From Arthrobacter hankyongi (GTDB lineage Bacteria > Actinomycetota > Actinomycetes > Actinomycetales > Micrococcaceae), in assembly GCF_022012395.1 (NCBI RefSeq), contig NZ_JAKLTQ010000003.1:1-64000 (forward strand): DNA of 64,000 bases, given 5' to 3'. The notes beneath the pieces are model-generated. The model searched no databases, had not been told where the DNA came from, and saw only the letters and a program-made list of their open reading frames with translations. Made by a program: the position numbers and the translations under genes. Shown in pieces: positions 53,844 to 63,154 of this stretch (the stretch's first letter is position 1; the number at the start of each line of letters is the position of its first letter).

Positions 53844-54551
53844 ATGGCAAAGCGCAGCAAAGCATATGAGGCGGCCGTAGCCAAGATCGAGGCGGACAAG
53901 CTGTACGCCCCGGCCGAGGCAGTGGCGCTGGCGAAGGAGAGCAATCCTTCCAAGTTCGACGCGACCGTCGAGGTGGCCTTCCGCCTGGGCGTCGACCCCC
54001 GCAAGGCGGACCAGATGGTCCGCGGCACCGTCAACCTGCCGCACGGCACGGGCAAGACCGCCCGCGTCCTGGTCTTCGCGACCGGTGACCGGGCCGAGGC
54101 CGCCATCAACGCCGGCGCCGACTTCGTTGGTTCCGACGACCTGATCGAGCGGATCCAGGGCGGCTGGACCGACTTCGACGCCGCCGTGGCCACCCCGGAC
54201 CTGATGGGCAAGGTCGGCCGGCTGGGCAAGATCCTGGGCCCGCGCAACCTGATGCCGAACCCGAAGACCGGCACGGTGACCCCCGACGTGGCCAAGGCCG
54301 TCACCGATATCAAGGGTGGCAAGATCGACTTCCGCGTCGACAAGCACTCGAACCTCCACTTCATCATCGGCAAGGTTTCCTTCGACGCCAAGAAGCTGGC
54401 CGAGAACTACGCCGCCGCACTGGACGAGGTCCTGCGCCTGAAGCCTTCGGTTTCCAAGGGCCGCTACCTCCAGAAGGCCACCGTGTCCACGACCTTCGGC
54501 CCGGGTATCCCGGTGGACCCGAACGTGACCAAGGTGCTCACCGAGAGCTAA
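53844..54551 (+). CDS. rplA: 50S ribosomal protein L1
   Basis: 235 aa. [20 protein letters not shown] at the start, [20 protein letters not shown], and the signature [20 protein letters not shown] are all present. L1 forms the mobile L1 stalk by the E site and often represses its own operon. It starts at ATG 53844 with AAGGAG upstream. A strong terminator follows, which ends the rplKA transcript before the nar genes. Confidence 0.97.
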   Translation: MAKRSKAYEAAVAKIEADKLYAPAEAVALAKESNPSKFDATVEVAFRLGVDPRKADQMVRGTVNLPHGTGKTARVLVFATGDRAEAAINAGADFVGSDDLIERIQGGWTDFDAAVATPDLMGKVGRLGKILGPRNLMPNPKTGTVTPDVAKAVTDIKGGKIDFRVDKHSNLHFIIGKVSFDAKKLAENYAAALDEVLRLKPSVSKGRYLQKATVSTTFGPGIPVDPNVTKVLTES

Positions 54552-54569
54552 GGGTCGGTTTTACCGCCG

Positions 54570-54606
54570 GGGACGGCCGCAGCACTGCGCTGCGGCCGTC
54601 CCTTTT
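54570..54606 (+). terminator. terminator of rplKA
   Basis: GGGACGGCCGCAGC (54570-54583) pairs with GCTGCGGCCGTCCC (54589-54602), followed by TTTT. A classical intrinsic terminator between rplA and narG. Confidence 0.92.
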
Positions 54607-54679
54607 GCGTGTGCGCTGCGTTTTTTCCGCGGCCGCGGGAACGCTGGCCAGAACCGGCGTCTTTCCGTATGGTGAACCC

Positions 54680-57600
54680 ATGTCGGCCGGATCTGGCAGT
54701 TCCGATGGCACCTACGGCACCGACGGCAGCGCCTCCGATGCGATGCTGGCGGTCGGCCGCTTCTTCACCCGGTGGGACGAAAGCCCCGACGGGCGGGCGG
54801 TCTACCGGCAGGGCGGCCGGGCCGGGGATTCCTTCTACCGGGACCGCTGGAGCCATGACAAGGTGGTCCGCTCCACCCACGGGGTGAACTGCACCGGCTC
54901 GTGTTCCTGGAAGGTGTACGTCAAGGACGGCATCATCACCTGGGAGGCCCAGCAGACCGACTACCCGTCCGTCGGGCCCGACCGGCCGGAATACGAGCCC
55001 CGCGGCTGCCCCCGCGGGGCGGCCTTTTCCTGGTACACCTATTCGCCGACCCGGGTGCGCTATCCCTACGGGCGCGGCGTGCTGGTGGAGCTGTACCGGG
55101 AGGCCAAGGCCCGGCTGAAGGACCCGGTCCTGGCCTGGGCCGACGTCGTCTCGGATCCGGCGCGGCGGCGAAGCTACCAGCAGGCGCGCGGCAAGGGCGG
55201 GCTGGTACGGATCAGTTGGGCCGAGGCCGTGGAAATCGCCGCGGCCGCCCACGTGCACACGATCAAGACCTACGGGCCGGACCGCTGCGCGGGATTCTCG
55301 CCGATCCCGGCCATGTCCATGGTCAGCCATGCGGTGGGGACCCGGTTCATCCAGCTCATCGGCGGCGTGATGACCTCCTTCTACGACTGGTACGCGGACC
55401 TGCCGGTGGCCAGCCCGCAGGTGTTCGGGGACCAGACCGACGTGCCCGAGTCGGGGGACTGGTGGGACGCCACCTACCTGATGATGTGGGGGTCGAACGT
55501 TCCGGTGACCCGCACCCCGGACGCCCACTGGATGGCAGAGGTGCGCTACCGCGGCACCAAGGTGGTGACGGTGAGCCCGGACTATGCGGACAACACGAAG
55601 TTCGCGGACGCCTGGCTGCCGGCCCAGGCCGGCACCGATGCGGCCCTAGCGATGGCGATGGGGCATGTGATCCTGCAGGAGTTCTTCGTGGGCCGGCAGG
55701 TGCCCTTCTTCACCGACTACGTCAAGCGGTACACGGACCTGCCCTTCCTGATCACGCTGGTGCCCGCCCCGGACGGCAACGGACTGGTGCCGGGCAAGTT
55801 CCTCACCGCCGCGGACCTGCCCGGGCAGGAGGGGACCGAGGACGCGCAGTGGAAGACGGTGCTGCTGGATGCGGCCACGGGCAGCCCGATGGTGCCCAAC
55901 GGTTCGCTCGGCTTCCGGTACAGCCCGTCCGGGGTCGGCAAATGGAACCTGGACCTGGCCGGCACCGACCCGGTCCTGAGCCTGTACGCGCCGGACGGCT
56001 CCGGGGACGTCCGCGAGGTGCGGCTGCCGTGCTTCGAGGCGCCGGACGGCTCCGGCACGGTGCTGCACCGCGGTGTGCCGGTGCGCGAGGTCGGCGGCAG
56101 GCTGGTCACCACCGTCTTCGACCTGATGCTGGCCCAGTACGGGGTGGGCCGGCCCGGGCTGCCGGGACAGTGGCCTGTCGGGTACGACGACGGCGGCTCG
56201 CCGTACACTCCGGCGTGGCAGGAGGGCATCACCTCCGTTCCGGCGGCCGCCTGCGTCCGGGTGGCCCGCGAATTCGCCCGGAACGCGGAGGAGTCCGGCG
56301 GCAGGTCCATGATCATCATGGGAGCCGGCATCTGCCAGTGGTTCCACGGCGATGCCACCTACCGGGCCGTGCTGTCGCTGCTGCTGCTGACCGGCTCGAT
56401 GGGGCGCAACGGCGGCGGCTGGGCGCACTACGTGGGCCAGGAAAAGACCCGGCCCATCACCGGATGGGTGTCGCTGGCCAACGCCTTGGACTGGTCCCGT
56501 CCGCCCCGGACCATGACCGGCACGTCCTACTGGTACATGCATACCGGCCAGTGGCGGAACGACGGCTATTCGGCGCAGTCGCTGAGCTGGCCGCTGGCCG
56601 AAGGGCATCTGGACGGACTGCACACCGCCGATGCCATCTCCCGCTCCGCCCGGCTGGGCTGGATGCCGTTCTATCCGCAGTTCGACCGGAACCCGCTGGA
56701 GGTGGCGGACGAGGCCGCGGCGGCGGTGGGCGCCGGGGTCGCGGAGGACCCGGCCGGCTACGTGGCCAACCAACTGGTCACCGGCCGCCTGAAGCCGGCC
56801 GTCGAGGACGTGGACGCGCCGGGCAACTGGCCGCGGACCTTGGTGCTGTGGCGCTCGAACCTGCTCGGTTCCTCGGCCAAGGGCAACGAATACTTCCTGA
56901 AGAACCTGCTCGGCACCCACCATAACGTGATGGGCAACGAGGCCGAGGCGGGGATGGACCGGCCGCGGGACGTGGCCTGGCACGAGCAGACCGCCGAAGG
57001 CAAGCTGGACCTGCTGGTTTCGGCAGATTTCCGGATGACCTCGACCACGCTGCTCTCGGACATCGTCTTCCCGGCGGCCACCTGGTACGAAAAGCACGAC
57101 CTGTCCTCCACCGACATGCACCCCTTTGTGCATGCCTTCAGCCCCGCCATCGATCCGCCCTGGGAGACCAAGACCGACTTCGAACTGTTCCACCTGCTGG
57201 CCGAGGAGCTTTCCCGCCAGTCCGCCGTTCACCTGGGCACCCGGCGGGACCTGGTGGCCGTGCCGCTGCAGCACGACACACCGGGCCAGATTGCCCAGCC
57301 CGGCGGCGTGGTCCGGGACTGGCGGGACGGCAGCACGCCGGCGGTGCCGGGCAGGACCATGCCGTCCTTCACGCTGGTCGAACGGGACTATACGAAGATT
57401 GCGGAGAAACTCTCCGCCGTCGGGCCGCTGGCGGACCGCCTGGGCTTCACAGTCAAGAACATCACCTACAAGCTGGACAACGCCGTGGCCTGGCTGTCCG
57501 GACGCAACGGCGTGATGCTCGGCGGGGTGGCCGACGGCCGGCCGGCGCTGGACACCGATGCCAAGCTGGCCGAGGCGATCCTGGCCTTCTCCGGCACCAC

Positions 57601-58417
57601 CAACGGCGAACTGGCGGTGCACGGCTTCCGCGAACTGGAACGCCGGACCGGGCGGAAGCTTGCGGACCTGGCCGAAGGCTCGGAAGAAAAGTACATCACC
57701 TTCGCCGACACCCAGGCCGCGCCGGTGCCGGTGATCACATCGCCGGAATGGTCCGGCTCGGAAACCGGCGGCCGCCGCTACGCCCCGTTCACCACCAACG
57801 TGGAGCGGCTCAAGCCCTGGCACACCCTCACCGGCCGGATGCATTTCTTCCTGGACCACGACTGGATCCGGGACGTGGGGGAGGCACTGCCCATCTACCG
57901 GCCGCCGCTGGATATGCACCGCCTGTTCGGCGAGCCGCGGCTGGGCGCCGGCGGGGCCTTGGAGATCACCGTGCGCTACCTGACCCCGCACAACAAATGG
58001 TCCATCCACTCCGAGTACCAGGACAACCTGCTGATGCTCTCGCTCTCCCGCGGCGGGCCCACCTGCTGGATCAGCGCCGAGGACGCGTCAGCGATCTCGG
58101 TGGCGGACAACGACTGGATCGAATGCGTCAACGCCAACGGCGTCTTCGTCGGCCGGGCCATCGTCAGCCACCGGATGCCCGCCGGGGTCGTCTACGTGCA
58201 CCACGCGCAGGAGCGGACCATCGACGTACCCAAGTCCGAGGCCACCGGCCGGCGCGGCGGGATCCACAATTCCGCCACCCGGCTGCTGGTCAAGCCCACG
58301 CACCTGATCGGCGGCTACGCCCAGCTCTCCTACGCCTTCAACTACCTGGGCCCCACCGGCAACCAGCGGGACATGGTCGCCACCATCCGCAGGCGTTCGC
58401 AGGAGGTGAAGTACTGA
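54680..58417 (+). CDS. narG: respiratory nitrate reductase alpha subunit NarG
   Basis: 1245 aa, full length. The FS0 [4Fe-4S] site is H67, C71, C75 and C110 (STHGVNCTGSCSW and RGCPRG). The Mo ligand is Asp240 in FYDWYADLPVASPQ, equivalent to Asp222 of E. coli. FSPIPAMSMVSHAVG and GSNVPVTRTPDAHWM match the molybdo-bis-MGD binding region. It reduces nitrate to nitrite on the cytoplasmic side. There is no Tat twin-arginine motif with hydrophobic core at the start, as expected for a cytoplasm-facing enzyme. The start at ATG 54680 is 74 bp from the terminator; the promoter must be in that gap. The stop overlaps narH by one base. Confidence 0.97.
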   Translation: MSAGSGSSDGTYGTDGSASDAMLAVGRFFTRWDESPDGRAVYRQGGRAGDSFYRDRWSHDKVVRSTHGVNCTGSCSWKVYVKDGIITWEAQQTDYPSVGPDRPEYEPRGCPRGAAFSWYTYSPTRVRYPYGRGVLVELYREAKARLKDPVLAWADVVSDPARRRSYQQARGKGGLVRISWAEAVEIAAAAHVHTIKTYGPDRCAGFSPIPAMSMVSHAVGTRFIQLIGGVMTSFYDWYADLPVASPQVFGDQTDVPESGDWWDATYLMMWGSNVPVTRTPDAHWMAEVRYRGTKVVTVSPDYADNTKFADAWLPAQAGTDAALAMAMGHVILQEFFVGRQVPFFTDYVKRYTDLPFLITLVPAPDGNGLVPGKFLTAADLPGQEGTEDAQWKTVLLDAATGSPMVPNGSLGFRYSPSGVGKWNLDLAGTDPVLSLYAPDGSGDVREVRLPCFEAPDGSGTVLHRGVPVREVGGRLVTTVFDLMLAQYGVGRPGLPGQWPVGYDDGGSPYTPAWQEGITSVPAAACVRVAREFARNAEESGGRSMIIMGAGICQWFHGDATYRAVLSLLLLTGSMGRNGGGWAHYVGQEKTRPITGWVSLANALDWSRPPRTMTGTSYWYMHTGQWRNDGYSAQSLSWPLAEGHLDGLHTADAISRSARLGWMPFYPQFDRNPLEVADEAAAAVGAGVAEDPAGYVANQLVTGRLKPAVEDVDAPGNWPRTLVLWRSNLLGSSAKGNEYFLKNLLGTHHNVMGNEAEAGMDRPRDVAWHEQTAEGKLDLLVSADFRMTSTTLLSDIVFPAATWYEKHDLSSTDMHPFVHAFSPAIDPPWETKTDFELFHLLAEELSRQSAVHLGTRRDLVAVPLQHDTPGQIAQPGGVVRDWRDGSTPAVPGRTMPSFTLVERDYTKIAEKLSAVGPLADRLGFTVKNITYKLDNAVAWLSGRNGVMLGGVADGRPALDTDAKLAEAILAFSGTTNGELAVHGFRELERRTGRKLADLAEGSEEKYITFADTQAAPVPVITSPEWSGSETGGRRYAPFTTNVERLKPWHTLTGRMHFFLDHDWIRDVGEALPIYRPPLDMHRLFGEPRLGAGGALEITVRYLTPHNKWSIHSEYQDNLLMLSLSRGGPTCWISAEDASAISVADNDWIECVNANGVFVGRAIVSHRMPAGVVYVHHAQERTIDVPKSEATGRRGGIHNSATRLLVKPTHLIGGYAQLSYAFNYLGPTGNQRDMVATIRRRSQEVKY

Positions 58418-60207
58418 TGAAAGTCATGGCCCAGGTCGGCATGGTGATGAACCTGGACAAATGCATTGGCTGCCACACGTGCTCGGTGACGTGCAAGCAG
58501 GCCTGGACCAACCGGGCCGGGGTGGAATATGTCTGGTTCAACAATGTGGAAACCCGTCCCGGGCAGGGGTATCCGCGCCGCTACGAGGACCAGGCGCGCT
58601 GGCGCGGCGGCTGGGAACTGAACCGGCGCGGCCGGCTCCGGCTCAGGGGCGGCGGCCGGCTGAAGAAGCTGCTCGGGCTCTTCGCCAGCCCGGTCCAGCC
58701 CGAGCTGAAGGACTACTACGAGCCGTGGACCTACGACTACCAGAACCTGGTCCAGGCCCCGCTCGGGGACGACTTCCCGGTGGCGCGGCCGAAATCCCTG
58801 ATCACCGGCAAGGACACCAGGATCGAATGGTCCGCCAACTGGGACGACAACCTTGGCGGCACCGCGCAGCTGGGGCACCTGGACCCGGTGGTGGAACAGG
58901 TCCGCCGCGAGTCCGAGGACAGGATCAAGTTCGAGTTCGAACAGACCTTCATGTTCTATCTGCCGCGGATCTGCGAGCACTGCCTGAACCCCTCCTGCAT
59001 GGCCTCCTGCCCGTCCGGCGCCATCTACAAACGCACCGAGGACGGGATCGTGCTGGTGGACCAGGACCGCTGCCGGGGCTGGCGCCAGTGCGTGACCGGC
59101 TGCCCCTACAAGAAGATCTATTTCAACCACAAGACCGGCAAGGCCGAGAAGTGCACCTTCTGCTACCCGCGGGTGGAGATCGGACTGCCCACCGTCTGCT
59201 CCGAAACCTGCGTCGGCCGGCTGCGCTACATCGGCATTTTCCTCTATGACGCCGACCGGGTGACCCAGGCCGCCTCCGCCGCGGAGAAGGACCTGTACCA
59301 GGCGCAGCTGGACCTGATGCTGGACCCGGAGGACCCGGCCGTGGCGGCCGCGGCCCGGGCCGGCGGAATCCCCGAGGACTGGCTGGAGGCGGCCCGGCGC
59401 TCGCCGGTGTACCGGCTGGCCAAGGTGTACCAGGTGGCGCTGCCGCTGCACCCGGAGTACCGCACCATGCCGATGGTCTGGTACGTGCCGCCGCTGTCGC
59501 CGGTGGTGGACCTGCTCAGCGGGCAAGGGCACGACGCCGAGGAGGCGGGCAACCTCTTCGGGGCGATCGAGGCGCTGCGCATCCCGGTGGAATACCTGGC
59601 CGGGCTGTTCACCGCCGGGGACACTCAGATCGTCACCGGCGTGCTGCGCCGGCTGGCCGCGATGCGCTCGTTCATGCGCGGCATCACCCTCGGCCAGGGC
59701 GCGGACGAAGCCATCGCCGCCGCCGTCGGCATGGACGCCGCGGCCATGTACGAGATGTACCGGTTGATGGCCATCGCCAAATACCAGGAACGCTACGTCA
59801 TCCCGAAGGCCCATGTGGAGCAGGCCCACAACCTGGAGGAAATGGGCTGCTCCCTGGACTATGACCAGGGTCCGGGCATGTACCCCTCGGAGGCCTTCGG
59901 CGAGGCCAGCGGCAAACCGGTGCCGGTCGCCGTCGAAAACTTCCACGCGCTCAAGCAGCGCCAGACCGGCAGCGGCGAAGTCCAGCCCGGTGAGCTGCAC
60001 GGACGGGTCAACCTGCTGAACTGGGACGGCCGGGGCACGCCGCCGGGAATGTTCCCCGAGCGGCGTGACACCCCGCACCCGGCCACCGCCTCGCCGGCCG
60101 ACGGCGCCGGCACCGCCGGGCCCAGTCCCGACGCGGCCGGGCCCAGCGACCACGCCACGGGCGCCAGCGGGAACGACGAGGACAACAGGCCGCGGGAGCA
60201 GCGGTGA
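58417..60207 (+). CDS. narH: respiratory nitrate reductase beta subunit NarH
   Basis: 596 aa from ATG 58417. Four ferredoxin-type Cys clusters are visible: LDKCIGCHTCSVTCKQAW (C16-C26), ICEHCLNPSCMASCPSG, CRGWRQCVTGCPYKK (Trp replacing one Cys, the [3Fe-4S] cluster) and KCTFCYPRVEIG with TVCSETCVGR. It relays electrons from NarI heme to NarG. The C-terminus has a ~60-residue low-complexity Pro/Ala/Gly extension after LNWDGRGTPPGMFP, beyond the usual end of NarH. The stop overlaps narJ by 4 bp. Confidence 0.97.
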   Translation: MKVMAQVGMVMNLDKCIGCHTCSVTCKQAWTNRAGVEYVWFNNVETRPGQGYPRRYEDQARWRGGWELNRRGRLRLRGGGRLKKLLGLFASPVQPELKDYYEPWTYDYQNLVQAPLGDDFPVARPKSLITGKDTRIEWSANWDDNLGGTAQLGHLDPVVEQVRRESEDRIKFEFEQTFMFYLPRICEHCLNPSCMASCPSGAIYKRTEDGIVLVDQDRCRGWRQCVTGCPYKKIYFNHKTGKAEKCTFCYPRVEIGLPTVCSETCVGRLRYIGIFLYDADRVTQAASAAEKDLYQAQLDLMLDPEDPAVAAAARAGGIPEDWLEAARRSPVYRLAKVYQVALPLHPEYRTMPMVWYVPPLSPVVDLLSGQGHDAEEAGNLFGAIEALRIPVEYLAGLFTAGDTQIVTGVLRRLAAMRSFMRGITLGQGADEAIAAAVGMDAAAMYEMYRLMAIAKYQERYVIPKAHVEQAHNLEEMGCSLDYDQGPGMYPSEAFGEASGKPVPVAVENFHALKQRQTGSGEVQPGELHGRVNLLNWDGRGTPPGMFPERRDTPHPATASPADGAGTAGPSPDAAGPSDHATGASGNDEDNRPREQR

Positions 60208-60857
60208 GGCGGCACCGGGTGCTCTACCAGGCCGCATCATGGCTGCTGGACTACCCGGGCCCGGCCCTGCAGGAACGGCTGCCGCTGATCCAACGGGCCC
60301 TGGCCGAGCAGCCAGGACCGGAGGCGGCGCTCGCCGGAAGGACAGCCGAGGGGCTCGCGGGGCGGCCGCCGGGGCAGCTGCAGCGGCAGTACGTGGAAAC
60401 CTTCGACCTCAGCCGCAAGCACGCGCTGTACCTGTCCTACTGGACCGACGGGGACACGCGCCGCCGCGGCGAGGTGCTGGCCGGGTTCAAGCGCACGTAC
60501 CGGCAGAGCGGCTTCCTGGCCGATACCCGCCGCGAACTGCCCGACTACCTGCCCATGGTGCTGGAATTCGCGGCGCTGGCCGACTACGCCGCGGGCAGGG
60601 AGCTGCTGCGCCGGTACCGGCCGGGCGTGGAGCTGCTGCGGCTGGCGCTGGAGGAGGCGGAGTCGGTGTACCGCTTCGTGCTGCAGGCGGTGTGCGCCTC
60701 GCTGCCCGGTCCGTCCCCGGCGGACCGGCAGGCGGTGATGGCCCTGGCCGGCTACGGTCCGCCGGCCGAGCAGGTCGGGCTGGAACCGTACGATCCGCGG
60801 CTGCTGCCGCTGCACGGGCCCGGCAGCGGGGATGAGGGAAGGCGCGAGGGAGGGTGA
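60204..60857 (+). CDS. narJ: nitrate reductase assembly chaperone NarJ
   Basis: 217 aa from GTG 60204, overlapping narH by 4 bp. It is an all-helical TorD/NarJ-type protein: YQAASWLLDYPGPALQERL, YVETFDLSRKHALYLSYWTD (the conserved NarJ block) and ELPDYLPMVLEFAAL. It holds NarG apo-enzyme during Mo-cofactor insertion and membrane docking and is not part of the finished complex. The C-terminal 20 residues are Gly/Arg-rich. It overlaps narI by 4 bp. Confidence 0.94.
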   Translation: MRRHRVLYQAASWLLDYPGPALQERLPLIQRALAEQPGPEAALAGRTAEGLAGRPPGQLQRQYVETFDLSRKHALYLSYWTDGDTRRRGEVLAGFKRTYRQSGFLADTRRELPDYLPMVLEFAALADYAAGRELLRRYRPGVELLRLALEEAESVYRFVLQAVCASLPGPSPADRQAVMALAGYGPPAEQVGLEPYDPRLLPLHGPGSGDEGRREGG

Positions 60858-61615
60858 CGATGGGTTTCCTGCTCTGGGGCGTGCTGCCCTACGTCATGGT
60901 GGCCATCCTGGTCGGCGGCAGCATCTGGCGCTACCGCTACGACCAATTCGGCTGGACCACCCGCTCTTCGCAGCTGTATGAGTCCCGGCTGCTGCGCATC
61001 GCCTCGCCGGTTTTCCACTTCGGCCTGCTGGCCGTGATCGCGGGCCATTTCTTCGGCCTGGTCATTCCCAAGTCGTGGACCGAGGCGGTGGGCATGAGCC
61101 AGGAGTTCTACCATTTCAACGCGCTGTTCGTCGGCGGCGTCGCCGGGGTCTGCACGCTCGGCGGCATCATCCTGCTCATTTACCGCCGGCGCCGGACCGG
61201 CCCGGTGTTCATGGCCACCACCAGGAACGACAAGACCATGTACGTGGTCCTGGTGGCCGCCATCGCCTTCGGACTGTGGACCACCCTCGCCAGCGTCTTC
61301 CTCGGCGGCCACGGGCACAATTACCGCGAAACGGTGGCCCCGTGGTTCCGCTCCCTGTTCATCTTCCGGCCGGACGTTGCGGCGATGGCCGCGGCGCCGT
61401 TCGCCTTCCACCTGCACACGCTGGTCGGCATGCTGCTGTTCGCCATCTGGCCGTTCACCCGGCTGGTCCACGCGTTCACCGCGCCGCTGCACTACCTCTT
61501 CCGGCCCTACATCGTCTATCGCAGCCGGGACCGGCAGCCCGTGCCAGGCAGCCGCGGCCGGCACCCGGGCTGGCAGCCGATCGGCACCAAGGACCGCGAA
61601 CGGCGGCAGCCGTGA
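60854..61615 (+). CDS. narI: respiratory nitrate reductase gamma subunit NarI
   Basis: 253 aa from GTG 60854 (ATG 60860 is possible). Five transmembrane helices anchor the complex. The heme-b-ligand His residues are expected in IASPVFHFGLLAVIAGHFFG and in FAFHLHTLVGMLLFAIWPFT. It oxidises menaquinol and passes electrons to NarH, releasing protons outside. The C-terminus extends about 25 basic residues (YRSRDRQPVPGSRGRHPGWQ). The stop overlaps narK by 4 bp. Confidence 0.95.
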   Translation: MTMGFLLWGVLPYVMVAILVGGSIWRYRYDQFGWTTRSSQLYESRLLRIASPVFHFGLLAVIAGHFFGLVIPKSWTEAVGMSQEFYHFNALFVGGVAGVCTLGGIILLIYRRRRTGPVFMATTRNDKTMYVVLVAAIAFGLWTTLASVFLGGHGHNYRETVAPWFRSLFIFRPDVAAMAAAPFAFHLHTLVGMLLFAIWPFTRLVHAFTAPLHYLFRPYIVYRSRDRQPVPGSRGRHPGWQPIGTKDRERRQP

Positions 61616-62859
61616 CCACTACGTCCCGGGCGGCCGGCGGCAGGACGCGGAACCTGGTCCTGGCCACCACGGCGTCGGTGACGGCGTTCTGGGGCTGGAC
61701 CATCATCGCCCCGCTGGGTGTGAGCTACACCCAGCAGCTGGGGCTGAACTCCACCCAGACGGCGGTGCTGGTCGCCATGCCGGTGTTTGTCGGCTCGCTG
61801 GGCCGGATTGTCGCCGGGACGCTGACGGACCGCTACGGCGGGCGGATCATGTTCACCGTCGTACTGCTGGCCACAGCACCCGCGGTGCTGCTGGTGGCCG
61901 TCGCCGGACTGCTGGGTTCCTACCCGCTGCTGGTGGCCATGGCATTCCTGCTCGGGGTGGCCGGAACGGTATTCGCCGTCGGCATCCCCTTCGTCAGCAG
62001 CTGGTACGAGCCGTCCCGGCGGGGCTTCGCCACCGGGGTGTTCGGCGCCGGCATGGGCGGCACCGCGCTCTCGGCCTTCCTGACGCCGCGGCTGGTCGGC
62101 AGCGTCGGGTATTTCACCACGCACCTGATCGTGGCCGTGCTGCTGCTGTCGGTGGCGGCCGCGGTCTGGTTCCTGATGCGCGAAGCCCCGGACTGGACGC
62201 CCAGCCGGACCCCCGCGCTGCCCAAGCTCAAGGCCGCGGCCCGGTTGAGGGTGACCTGGGAAATGTGCATCCTCTATGCCATCCTCTTCGGCGGCTTTGT
62301 CTCCTTCAGCAACTACCTGCCCACCTACCTGCGCGACATCTACGGCATGGACCTGACCGGCGCAGGCTCGCGCACCGCGGGCTTCGCCCTCGCGGCGGTG
62401 CTGGCCCGGCCGGTCGGCGGGATCCTCGCCGACCGGATCGGACCTAAGCCGGTGGTGCTGCTGTCGCTGTCGGCGGTCGCGGTGCTGGCCTTCGTGGTCA
62501 ACCTGCAGCCGGAAGGGGAGATCCCCACCGGCCTGACCTTCCTGGCCATGGCGGCAGCGCTCGGGCTGGGTGCCGGCGGAGTGTTCGCCTGGGTCGGCAC
62601 CAGCTCACCGGCAGGCCAGGTCGGACCGGTGACCGGCATCGTCAGTGCGGCCGGCGGACTGGGCGGGTACTTCCCGCCGCTGGTCATGGGCGCCACCTAC
62701 AACGCGGCGGAGAAGAGCTACGCCATCGGCCTGCTGCTCCTGGCGGGGACCGCGCTGGCTGCGCTGCTGTACACCGCGTTCCTGCTGCACGCCAGCGGCA
62801 GCCGGATGAAGGGCAGTTCCGCACGGCGCCCCCGGGCCGCCGGCGGCCCGGCGTCGTAA
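61612..62859 (+). CDS. narK: nitrate/nitrite transporter NarK
   Basis: 415 aa from GTG 61612, with 12 predicted transmembrane helices. The loop 2-3 motif GRIVAGTLTDRYGGRIMF and the nitrate-signature Gly-rich helix GLGAGGVFAWVGTSSPAGQV and GIVSAAGGLGGYFPPLVMG are typical of NarK. It imports nitrate, as proton symport or nitrate/nitrite exchange, feeding the cytoplasmic NarGHI site. It is the last gene of the five-gene operon. No terminator is visible before the rplJ promoter 48 bp further on, so read-through into rplJ is possible. Confidence 0.94.
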   Translation: MTTTSRAAGGRTRNLVLATTASVTAFWGWTIIAPLGVSYTQQLGLNSTQTAVLVAMPVFVGSLGRIVAGTLTDRYGGRIMFTVVLLATAPAVLLVAVAGLLGSYPLLVAMAFLLGVAGTVFAVGIPFVSSWYEPSRRGFATGVFGAGMGGTALSAFLTPRLVGSVGYFTTHLIVAVLLLSVAAAVWFLMREAPDWTPSRTPALPKLKAAARLRVTWEMCILYAILFGGFVSFSNYLPTYLRDIYGMDLTGAGSRTAGFALAAVLARPVGGILADRIGPKPVVLLSLSAVAVLAFVVNLQPEGEIPTGLTFLAMAAALGLGAGGVFAWVGTSSPAGQVGPVTGIVSAAGGLGGYFPPLVMGATYNAAEKSYAIGLLLLAGTALAALLYTAFLLHASGSRMKGSSARRPRAAGGPAS

Positions 62860-62907
62860 GGTGCCCGGCGCCGCAGGGTGCCCGGCCCGGGACCGCAGGG
62901 GCCCGAT

Positions 62908-62936
62908 TTGGTCCGGCGCGCACTGTCCCGTAAGCT
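62908..62936 (+). promoter_or_regulatory. promoter of rplJL
   Basis: -35 TTGGTC (62908-62913), 17-nt spacer, -10 TAAGCT (62931-62936), at the right place to start the rplJ leader. It gives rplJL a transcript independent of rplKA and nar. Confidence 0.6.
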
Positions 62937-63107
62937 TGGACTACCAAAGACCGTCGGTCGTTGAGGTTCCCGCCCAAAACAACTGGGAAAATCAACCGAA
63001 GAGTCCCGTGCCCGGGACGGCCTGCGCAGGTGAACGAAGCAGCTTCCGTGCGGCGCGCATGCGCCCGGAATGGATACCGCCCCGTGCATCTGCCCGGGGC
63101 GTTTTTT
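62937..63107 (+). ncRNA. ribosomal protein L10 leader with attenuator
   Basis: The untranslated region before rplJ is long and ends in an intrinsic terminator, the layout of the L10 leader, in which the L10(L12) complex binds the nascent RNA and favours termination. Sequence blocks such as CGTTGAGGTTCCCGCC and ACCGAAGAGTCCCGTGCC resemble the stretch expected for the protein-binding part. The fold was not calculated. Confidence 0.55.
63078..63107 (+). terminator. attenuator terminator in the rplJ leader
   Basis: CGCCCCG (63078-63084) pairs with CGGGGCG (63095-63101), directly followed by TTTTTT. It lies 48 bp before rplJ, so it must be a conditional terminator. Confidence 0.82.
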
Positions 63108-63154
63108 ATGGCACGCGAACCTTCAGGCCGGCACTATTCCCCGGAAGGAGGGTT

